A DNA stretch of 15,284 nt, taken from the NCBI GenBank assembly GCA_964346185.1, contig CAYFTR010000035.1, forward strand, positions 1 to 15,284, read 5' to 3'. Shown here piece after piece: positions 7,286 through 13,527 of this stretch. The stretch's first letter is position 1, and every line of letters begins with the position of its first letter. Both the position numbers and the translations under genes were made by a program. The notes below the pieces were generated by a model that saw only the letters and a program-made list of their open reading frames with translations, did not search any database and was not told the DNA's origin. This stretch comes from JAAYJS01 sp964346185 (GTDB lineage Bacteria > Bacillota > Clostridia > Eubacteriales > Eubacteriaceae).

Positions 7286-8668
7286 ATGGCTACAGGACAA
7301 ATTATACTCGCTTTTATTCTAGCTCTGGCATTTGTGTTGATTACAATTATTAAATTTAATATGCACCCTTTCTTCTCGCTGTTACTCGGCGGATTGTTGA
7401 TGGGGGTGGTTTCCGGAATCGGTCTTTTGGAGATCTCCGGAGGTTTGGCGAAAGGTTTCGGCAATACCATGGCCGGTATCGGTATTTTAATTATATCCGG
7501 CGTTATTTTAGGTGAATTGTTGCACGCTTCAGGCTGTATGGAGGAAATCGCCAATTTGTTTATAAAAAAATTGGGGATTGAAAACACACCTTTAGCAATG
7601 AATATAACGGGATATTTGGTTTCCATACCGGTATTTTTTGATGCCGCCTTTGTTATTTTGGTCAACTTGGCAAAATCTATTTCCCAAAAGGGTAAAATTC
7701 CTTTTGTATCCTTAGTAGCCGCTTTAAGTGTCGGTTTAATTACCACACACGCAATGGTTATTCCGACACCTGGCCCGACGGCGGTCGCTGGTACCATGGG
7801 TGCCAATGTTGGTTGGTTTATATTTTACGGAATCATCACCTCTTTAATCGGTTCCATGGCAGGTGGTGTCATCTACGGGCGGTACTTAGGTAAAACGGCG
7901 GAGTTCAAAGATAATTTCGCGCAGGATTTCGAAACGACGGAAGTGGCTGAAACTAAAAGCGAAAAGGGCAAAAAACCTTCCGGCGGTATGGGGATCTTAT
8001 TAATACTTCTTCCGATTTTATTCATTTTAGTCGGAACCATTGTTACCATGTTTGTGGAAAAAGAAAGCGCGATGCATACAGTCTTCGGATTTATTGGAGA
8101 TAAAAACGTCGCGTTGATTGCCTCGGTGCTGATCAGCTATGCTGTATTAAAAGATTACCTCAAGAAAGATTTAAATCAAATAACTGCCGACGCGACCTCT
8201 CAATCCGGCGCGATCTTGGCGATTACCGGTGCCGGCGGAGCCTTCGGTTCGATTATCGGTTTAAGTGGTATCGGCGATGTAATTGTTGAGGGGTTATCGG
8301 GCATTACCGGATCTTCCGGTGCCGGCGTTGTCGTTATTTTAGCGGCCTTTATGATTTCCGCTTTATTGCGTATCGCGCAAGGATCCACAACGGTAGCCTT
8401 GGTGACCACCTCGGCTATTTTTGCGCCTATTGTTGCCGGCTTGGCGGGAACCTCTCCGGTATTGGTCGGCTTGGCCATTTGTGCCGGCGGCTTAGGCTTT
8501 TCCTTACCTAACGATTCGGGTTTCTGGGTTGTAAACCGTTTCTCCAACTTTACGACACAACAAACCTTAAAAGTTTGGACGGTCGGCGGTTCCATCTCCG
8601 GTATTGTTGCGTTGCTCGCGGTGGTTGTATTAAGTTTTCTGTCGGGTGTTCTTCCGGGATTGATGTAG
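7286..8668 (+). CDS. gntP: GntP-family gluconate/sugar-acid permease
   Basis: Proton-coupled permease for gluconate and related hydroxy acids, 460 residues, about 12-14 membrane segments. Recognisable GntP stretches are FNMHPFFSLLLGGLLMGV near the N-terminus, GFGNTMAGIGILIISGVILGELL, the MVIPTPGPTAVAGTMG loop, and late in the protein LRIAQGSTTVALVTTSAI and GFSLPNDSGFWVVNRF. A polar cytoplasmic loop rich in Lys/Glu lies around residues 208-236. I chose ATG 7286 because AAAGGAAAA precedes it and MATGQIILAF fits the family start; the in-frame GTG at 7220 would add 22 non-family residues. It is followed 28 bases later by an FGGY kinase, the order seen in gntK/gntP-type gluconate loci. It gives the operon a second and apparently intact import system. 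Gluconate itself is possible, but the neighbouring enzymes suggest another or a broader sugar acid. Confidence 0.92.
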   Translation: MATGQIILAFILALAFVLITIIKFNMHPFFSLLLGGLLMGVVSGIGLLEISGGLAKGFGNTMAGIGILIISGVILGELLHASGCMEEIANLFIKKLGIENTPLAMNITGYLVSIPVFFDAAFVILVNLAKSISQKGKIPFVSLVAALSVGLITTHAMVIPTPGPTAVAGTMGANVGWFIFYGIITSLIGSMAGGVIYGRYLGKTAEFKDNFAQDFETTEVAETKSEKGKKPSGGMGILLILLPILFILVGTIVTMFVEKESAMHTVFGFIGDKNVALIASVLISYAVLKDYLKKDLNQITADATSQSGAILAITGAGGAFGSIIGLSGIGDVIVEGLSGITGSSGAGVVVILAAFMISALLRIAQGSTTVALVTTSAIFAPIVAGLAGTSPVLVGLAICAGGLGFSLPNDSGFWVVNRFSNFTTQQTLKVWTVGGSISGIVALLAVVVLSFLSGVLPGLM

Positions 8669-8696
8669 TTTGTTAACGGTTATTTAGAAAGGGGAG

Positions 8697-10217
8697 ATGA
8701 ACTTGTATATTGTAGCGATTGATGTCGGTACTTCTTCGATGAAATCCGTTTTGTACAACGAGGGTGGAAAACTTTTAAAAGTTTTTATGCACGAGTATTA
8801 TTCGGAGTATCCGCATGAAGGGTATGTTGAGCAAGACCCCCTTACTTGGAAAGACGCCCTGGAGGACGTACTTTGCAAAATGGGCGACTATTGCTTCGAG
8901 CAAAATTTAAAGGTGGATGCCCTGTCCGTCACCTCACAGAGATCTTCACTCATTCCCGTAGATAAAAACGATAAGCCGTTGCATAAAGCAATTATGTGGC
9001 AGGATAAACGAACCTTGCCCCAATGCGACCGATTAATCGAGAAGTACGGTTTGGATTGCTTTTATCAAAAAACGGGTTTGCGTATTAATCCTTATTTCGT
9101 ATTACCGAAAATATTGTGGCTACAAGAAAAAAAAAGGGAGATTTTTGAGAAGTCGGTTAAATTTATCGGTGTTATGGACTATGTTGTTCAATTACTGACC
9201 GGTGTTTATGTGACCGATCATTCCCAGGCGTGTCGGACCTGTTTAATGGACATTCAGAACTTCAGTTGGGATTCGGAATTGTTGAAATTGGCAAATATTC
9301 GCGAAGATCAATTGCCGAAATTGGTAGCCCCGGGTACCGTTGCCGGGGGATTGGTTTCCGACCTTGCCGAAAGAGCAAAGATGGAAGCCGACATCCCCGT
9401 TATTTTGGGCGGTGGCGACCAACAAGCCTCCGCGATCGCTTTGGGTGTTATCAAACAGGGCTCGGCCGAAGCCAACACGGGAACCGGATCCTTTGTACTT
9501 TCCGCAGTCGATAAGCCCTATTTCGATAAAGAAAACAGAGTCTTGTTGCAGGCTGCCGCTATTCCGGGAAAATGGATTATGGAAGCCGGTATTTTTAATA
9601 CCGGTGCTGTTTACCGCTGGTTCAGAAATAATTTTTATAAAGAACTGGAAGGTCAAGAAAATATTTATCAGGTTATGAACGAAGAGGCTCAAACCTCCGG
9701 ACCCGGTGCGAACGGTATTATTATGATACCGCACTTTCAAGGAAGTGCCGCGCCTTTTTGGAATCCTTTGGCAAAAGGTATGTTTTTTAACCTGTCTTTG
9801 GATGACACCAGAGGAGATTTTGCCCGATCTATTTTAGAGGGGATAGCCTTGGAGCTTGCCGCCAATATCAAATTAATTCAAAAAATTACAGGAGATTTGG
9901 CCGTTGTTTCCGTTGCGGGCGGTATGACCAACGCGGATTTGTTTTGCGACATTCAGGCAAATGCCTTCGATCGTAAGGTTGCCAGATACGAAAACCCCGA
10001 GGCGAGTTCCTTAGGCGCGGCGATGATTGCCGCCGTATCGTTAGGTGTTTATAAAAATTTTGAGGAAGCCTTTAATAAAATGGTCGGCGGTAACCCGAAA
10101 ATATTTGAATCGAATGCCGATATGGTGAAGATCTATCGTGATCTTTATATTAGAAAAATGGTTTTATACGATGCGGTGAGCGTCGGTGAAGTCTACGATG
10201 CGTATGTGGAAAATTAA
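8697..10217 (+). CDS. FGGY-family carbohydrate / sugar-acid kinase
   Basis: ATP-dependent sugar kinase of the FGGY family (gluconokinase, xylulokinase, glycerol kinase), 506 residues, full length. Visible are the N-terminal phosphate-1 motif AIDVGTSSMKSVLY (7-20), TSQRSS (79-84), MWQDKRT (100-106), the catalytic base Asp241 in GGGDQQA, GTGSF (262-266), and C-terminal VAGGMTNADLFCDIQAN and EASSLGAAMIAAVSLG. The overall look is closest to gluconokinase/YoaC-like members rather than glycerol kinase. The GGGGAG site ends directly against ATG 8697 (spacing zero), while TTG 8703, two codons on, has an ideal six-base spacing and gives MYIVAIDVGTSS, so the real start may be 8703. It is the last gene of the operon, followed at once by a terminator. 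It would phosphorylate the keto-sugar (acid) before aldolase cleavage; gluconokinase is the simplest alternative. Confidence 0.92.
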   Translation: MNLYIVAIDVGTSSMKSVLYNEGGKLLKVFMHEYYSEYPHEGYVEQDPLTWKDALEDVLCKMGDYCFEQNLKVDALSVTSQRSSLIPVDKNDKPLHKAIMWQDKRTLPQCDRLIEKYGLDCFYQKTGLRINPYFVLPKILWLQEKKREIFEKSVKFIGVMDYVVQLLTGVYVTDHSQACRTCLMDIQNFSWDSELLKLANIREDQLPKLVAPGTVAGGLVSDLAERAKMEADIPVILGGGDQQASAIALGVIKQGSAEANTGTGSFVLSAVDKPYFDKENRVLLQAAAIPGKWIMEAGIFNTGAVYRWFRNNFYKELEGQENIYQVMNEEAQTSGPGANGIIMIPHFQGSAAPFWNPLAKGMFFNLSLDDTRGDFARSILEGIALELAANIKLIQKITGDLAVVSVAGGMTNADLFCDIQANAFDRKVARYENPEASSLGAAMIAAVSLGVYKNFEEAFNKMVGGNPKIFESNADMVKIYRDLYIRKMVLYDAVSVGEVYDAYVEN

Positions 10218-10258
10218 AAAAAAGAGTTTGTACCGATAACGGTGCAAACTCTTTTTTA
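10216..10258 (+). terminator. Intrinsic terminator of the sugar-acid operon
   Basis: AAGAGTTTGTACC (10222-10234) pairs with GGTGCAAACTCTT (10241-10253) around the loop GATAAC with a single T-G wobble, flanked by an A-run before and T6 after. It starts within the kinase stop codon and is a textbook rho-independent terminator. Confidence 0.92.
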
Positions 10259-10277
10259 ATCGTGCGTGACTGCGCAA

Positions 10278-10439
10278 TCAATTAAACCCTACAAAATTTC
10301 GCGGTAAATCCTCGGCAAGCCATAAAAGAGGTCGTTGCTCAGATTTCGCGTTTGTTGAAGCCGTGCGATAGAGCGCGAGACCGCGTTCCACGCCCTGTCG
10401 GACGAGGAATTTCTGTCCTCGCCCTATAAAAACCTTCAA
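10278..10439 (-). repeat. GC-rich intergenic segment with a 53-codon frame, possible dispersed repeat
   Basis: Between the operon terminator and the phosphatase lies a segment much richer in G+C than other gaps in the window. On the reverse strand it is open for 53 codons from TTG (10437-10439) to TGA (10278-10280), reading LKVFIGRGQKFLVRQGVERG at the start and LAEDLPRNFVGFN at the end. It also contains a six-base hairpin, CGAGGA (10403-10408)/TCCTCG (10416-10421). The peptide resembles short hypothetical proteins that I associate with repeated intergenic sequence in some Bacillota, but that is memory, not a search. No ribosome binding site was seen. A noncoding dispersed repeat is more likely than a gene. 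Confidence 0.35.
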
Positions 10440-10479
10440 ACAGCACCCCTTAAGAATAAATTCTTAGATGGTGCTGTTT
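10438..10479 (-). terminator. Nested perfect hairpin, probable terminator of the HAD phosphatase
   Basis: AAACAGCACC (10438-10447) pairs exactly with GGTGCTGTTT (10470-10479), and inside it TAAGAAT (10451-10457) pairs exactly with ATTCTTA (10460-10466). The two stems are separated by symmetric three-base internal loops (CCT, GAT). It lies 22 bases past the phosphatase stop on the reverse strand and is followed in that direction by T-containing sequence ending in a T5 run, so weak termination is plausible. Confidence 0.6.
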
Positions 10480-10501
10480 CTTCGGTTTTCGCGCGGCTTA
10501 G

Positions 10502-11233
10502 TTAGCGCTCAAACTCATCTTCTTTTTTTTCGTGAAAGATGTCGTACATATCCCAACCGTATTTTAGAGCATCGATGGCACGCAGCGGATTTTTAATCCA
10601 AATAGCGTCGTCATAACTCTTTAAGACATCGGCATTGCCGTAACCCCACAGGGATAAAACAGGCAAGACGCCGGCGTTTTTAGCGGTTTGGTAATCGACG
10701 GAACTGTCGCCGACATAAATGCACTCCTTCGCTTCGACGCCTAATTGCTCTATGACGTGCAGCAGCGCGGTGGGATCCGGCTTTCTGGGAAAGCGTTCGC
10801 TTTGTCCGACGATAATTTTAAAAGGCCAATGGAAAAATAATTTTTCGATGATAAATTTTGCCGTGTCTTCCGGCTTGTTGGTTACAACGGCACAGGGTAT
10901 TTTTTGATAATTCAGGTAACGCAGCAAATCTTCGATACCCGGATAGGCTTTGGTACGGTGGACGCATTGTCGGCTATAGTAGGACATCATTAAATCCGTA
11001 ATGTTATCGATAAATGCGGCATCCTTGGGGTGGTCTTCCGGAAGGGCACGCATCATTAAATTACGGACACCCCGCCCGATGAGCTTGCGGCCTTCGTCAT
11101 AGGTATGTGTTGGCAGTCCGTGATCCGTTAAGGCTTTATTGACGGCGTCAATCAGGTCTTTGATGGTATCGGCAAGGGTACCGTCCAAATCAAAAATCAT
11201 CGCTTTGTATCGGTGGTTATATACTTGATTCAT
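10502..11233 (-). CDS. gph: HAD-superfamily phosphatase, phosphoglycolate phosphatase-like
   Basis: Cytoplasmic Mg-dependent phosphatase of the HAD superfamily, 243 residues, within the usual Gph/PgmB length of 215-245. The four motifs are in order: DLDGT with nucleophile Asp15 and acid Asp17, VVTNK with Thr118, Lys151 in RKPDP, and VGDSSVD with Asp176 and Asp180. A helical cap lies between residues 20 and 95, as in cap type C1 members such as phosphoglycolate phosphatase, beta-phosphoglucomutase and PpaX. The ATG at 11233 has AAGGAG eight bases upstream. It is transcribed away from the LUD gene, with a TATAAT promoter element at 11281-11286. The C-terminus is polar and charged (HEKKEDEFER). 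Substrate specificity inside this family cannot be assigned; the gph symbol is a best guess. Confidence 0.85.
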   Translation of the reverse strand: MNQVYNHRYKAMIFDLDGTLADTIKDLIDAVNKALTDHGLPTHTYDEGRKLIGRGVRNLMMRALPEDHPKDAAFIDNITDLMMSYYSRQCVHRTKAYPGIEDLLRYLNYQKIPCAVVTNKPEDTAKFIIEKLFFHWPFKIIVGQSERFPRKPDPTALLHVIEQLGVEAKECIYVGDSSVDYQTAKNAGVLPVLSLWGYGNADVLKSYDDAIWIKNPLRAIDALKYGWDMYDIFHEKKEDEFER

Positions 11234-11280
11234 ACAGGGCTCCTTTTTTAATGTTATTTGTCGACCGATTTATTATTGTT

Positions 11281-11286
11281 ATTATA
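11281..11286 (-). promoter_or_regulatory. Putative -10 element for the HAD phosphatase
   Basis: A perfect TATAAT on the reverse strand lies 47 bases upstream of the phosphatase ATG. A partial -35 (CTGACG, 11306-11311) is at a long 19-base spacing. Moderate support. Confidence 0.4.
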
Positions 11287-11352
11287 CCATATTTAAGGTG
11301 GAAATCGTCAGTCCGTTCCGTTACTTAAAGAAACATAGCGGTATAAAAAGTG

Positions 11353-11358
11353 TATAAT
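11353..11358 (+). promoter_or_regulatory. Putative -10 element for the LUD-domain gene
   Basis: A perfect TATAAT lies 35 bases upstream of the LUD ATG. The best -35 match at 17-base spacing is GAAACA (11330-11335), which is weak. The AAGGAG at 11380-11385 is the ribosome binding site. Confidence 0.45.
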
Positions 11359-11393
11359 AAAAAAGGTTATAATTATATGAAGGAGCGTAAAAG

Positions 11394-12029
11394 ATGGAAA
11401 ATTTATTAACGGCGAGAAGAAATAAAGCGTCGATAATACTTAAAAAAATGGAAAAACGCCATTTTACGGGTGTTTACGTCGACTCCAAGGAGCAAGCTCT
11501 CGAACAAATAAAAGCATGGATACCTGAGGGGTCTACCGTTGGTATGGGCGGTTCCGTTACTTTGGGGCAAATCGGCGTGACGAGCCAATTTTTAAAGGAG
11601 CACTACAATTATATTGACCGAAAACAAGGCACTACCTTTGAAGAAACTAGAGCGCTTATCGCCAAAACTATGACGGCGGATACATTTTTAACTTCGGTTA
11701 ATGCGTTAACCCAAGAGGGGGAACTGGTAAATGTAGACGGAATCGGCAACCGTGTGGCTTTAATGGCCTACGGTCCGAGGCGGGTTATTGTGGTGGCAGG
11801 GATGAATAAGGTCGAAAAAACATTGGAAGCCGCCATCGACAGAGCCCGAAATGTTGCGGCGCCCGCCAATGCGGTACGGCTTAATTTGAATACGCCCTGC
11901 TCGGCAACCGGAATATGCTCCGATTGCCACAGCGACGACTGTATTTGCGCGAGTACGGTGATCACTCGACATAGCAAGGTGCCGGGACGTATAAAGGTTA
12001 TTTTAGTTGGTGAGGATTTAGGTTATTAA
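11394..12029 (+). CDS. LUD-domain (LutC/YkgG, DUF162-like) protein
   Basis: 211 residues, matching the compact LUD proteins related to LutC of lactate utilisation. The N-terminal half carries VGMGGSVTLGQIG (49-61), typical of the family's sugar-phosphate isomerase-like fold. The middle has LVNVDGIGNRVALMAYGP (111-128), the most conserved LUD segment, followed by VIVVAGMNKV. A compact Cys cluster follows: Cys169, Cys175, Cys178, Cys183, Cys185 in NTPCSATGICSDCHSDDCIC, a possible metal or Fe-S site seen in stand-alone Clostridia-type members. No LutA or LutB partners are present in this window. The ATG at 11394 has a strong AAGGAG eight bases upstream and its own promoter element, so it appears to be monocistronic. 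The biochemical role of orphan LUD proteins is not established; a link to lactate or electron transfer should not be assumed. Confidence 0.87.
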   Translation: MENLLTARRNKASIILKKMEKRHFTGVYVDSKEQALEQIKAWIPEGSTVGMGGSVTLGQIGVTSQFLKEHYNYIDRKQGTTFEETRALIAKTMTADTFLTSVNALTQEGELVNVDGIGNRVALMAYGPRRVIVVAGMNKVEKTLEAAIDRARNVAAPANAVRLNLNTPCSATGICSDCHSDDCICASTVITRHSKVPGRIKVILVGEDLGY

Positions 12030-12080
12030 AGAATAGCGTGTTGGGAATATTAATTTCACAGAAAGCTTCATACTAAAGGC

Positions 12081-12127
12081 AAAAAAGTCTTCGGCACACT
12101 TGGGTATCTGTGTGTTCGAAGACTTTT
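12081..12127. terminator. Bidirectional terminator between LUD and patatin genes
   Basis: AAAAGTCTTCG plus GCACAC on the left pairs with GTGTGT plus CGAAGACTTTT on the right, around a loop of about 10 bases, giving roughly 17 paired positions with one G-T. An A-run on the left and T-run on the right let it work in both directions for the converging genes ending at 12029 and 12173. Confidence 0.85.
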
Positions 12128-12172
12128 GCGGTTATCGCGTCTTAACAAGCTTTCGGACAACGGTTTTTATTG

Positions 12173-13519
12173 TTATGATGTCTCACGAATACTTTTTAAC
12201 AAAGATTGTAAGTACATTAAAGTTAAAATGGCAACAGAAAACTCCGGTGTTAATTTGGAGATTAAGCTTGTCAGCAATGTATCGCCCAAAGTGGTTTTTG
12301 CACCGACATACAAAACGTAAAAAGTGGTAAAGTCCACCAGCGTGCTCGGTTTAAAATCGACCGGTCCTTCTTTAAACACTTCCGCTATTGTTTTTTCGTT
12401 TTTTATGACCTGCATATGCATTTTGGTTAGGTCGTTTAAGTTTTTTAAAATTTCCAATATTAATCGGTCGGGTTCGTAGATGGTTAATCGTTCGATACCT
12501 ACACAGCGGGCGGTAATATCGAGCATGTTTGTTAATAAGGAATCGTTTTTAGAATATCGGCATTGGACACACAGGTTTTCAAAGGCAACCTGCCTTTGCG
12601 CGTCGGTGTGGTCGGGTTCCAAACCTAAAAGTCGTTCTACTTTTCGTCGTGCCGCGTCGTTACGCAACGGCTTTTTCATATAGGTGCTCAGCTTTTGGTA
12701 TAGGGGGTGGGATTTGTTAAAATCCAAATAATAATGTTTCCCCTGTAGGTAATTTAAAGCACGTAAGGTGTCCAGATAGCCCATGGTAATGTTGCGGGTA
12801 ATAATGTCTTTATCGAATTCCAGGGTTAAGCCCAAAAACTCCGAGTTGCTGATAACGGTTAAACGACTGTCGTTTTCCTTAATTTTTTGACGCAGACCCA
12901 AAGCGGGAAATTCGACGGATATAATATCTTTGCAACCTTGATTTAATAAAAAATTAATCGGAACGTTGTCATAAAAACCACCGTCAATGTAGGTGGCGCC
13001 GTCTATTTCCGGCAATTTAAATATCGGTAATGCGGCGGAAGCCATTAAATAGTCGTGGAGTTTACCCTCGGGGATGTCTTCTATCATCAGCTGTTCGGGC
13101 TTAAAGGTTTTTAAATTAACCGTGACCAGTCCCAAACGAATGGGGGAGCGCCGAATTTTGTCCTCGTCTAATAAGTTGACAAGATTGTCGCGCAAAGGGG
13201 TTACATCGAGTCCGCCGTCAAAAATATCTTTAATAAAGGACAATTGAAGATTTCTGTCGGATGTCAGGTCTCCCTGATCGACGTATTTTGATGTCATGGA
13301 GCTGTTTAAGGCAATCACGTCGTTGATGGTTAATTTTTCCCAGAAATCTAAGGCGGCATCGTAGTCGTTTTGCGCGATTGCCGCCGCGTTCAGCGCGCCG
13401 ACAGAGGTGCCGACAACAATGTCGACGGGTATATTTTTCTCGAGCAGCGCTTTCCATACGCCGATTTCAAAAGCACCTTTGGTGCCGCCGCCGCTTAATA
13501 CCAAACCTTTTCCGTTCAT
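12173..13519 (-). CDS. Patatin-like phospholipase (lipid acyl hydrolase)
   Basis: Serine hydrolase of the patatin family, 448 residues. The patatin domain occupies about residues 1-210: oxyanion loop SGGGTKGAF (9-17), nucleophile elbow VGTSVGALN with Ser39, and the catalytic Asp179 in YIDGGFYDN. Bacterial relatives are cytoplasmic or membrane-associated and cleave phospholipid acyl esters; no signal peptide is seen. After the catalytic domain come about 230 further residues without a family I recognise, partly helical and charged, with a more hydrophobic end (from about residue 395, FYVLYVGAKTTLGDTLL onwards) that might contact membrane. It starts at ATG 13519, eight bases after the murC stop; the AAGGAG site overlaps the end of murC and is about 13 bases from the start, a little far. 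It forms a two-gene unit with murC, suggesting a link to envelope maintenance. The natural substrate is unknown. Confidence 0.88.
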   Translation of the reverse strand: MNGKGLVLSGGGTKGAFEIGVWKALLEKNIPVDIVVGTSVGALNAAAIAQNDYDAALDFWEKLTINDVIALNSSMTSKYVDQGDLTSDRNLQLSFIKDIFDGGLDVTPLRDNLVNLLDEDKIRRSPIRLGLVTVNLKTFKPEQLMIEDIPEGKLHDYLMASAALPIFKLPEIDGATYIDGGFYDNVPINFLLNQGCKDIISVEFPALGLRQKIKENDSRLTVISNSEFLGLTLEFDKDIITRNITMGYLDTLRALNYLQGKHYYLDFNKSHPLYQKLSTYMKKPLRNDAARRKVERLLGLEPDHTDAQRQVAFENLCVQCRYSKNDSLLTNMLDITARCVGIERLTIYEPDRLILEILKNLNDLTKMHMQVIKNEKTIAEVFKEGPVDFKPSTLVDFTTFYVLYVGAKTTLGDTLLTSLISKLTPEFSVAILTLMYLQSLLKSIRETS

Positions 13520-13527
13520 TTAATCGG

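Noticed and set aside
7234..7806. 190-codon reverse-strand open frame inside gntP
   Set aside because: It is antisense to a well-conserved membrane protein gene and reads as a Pro/Ile/Lys-rich shadow without family features or a ribosome binding site.
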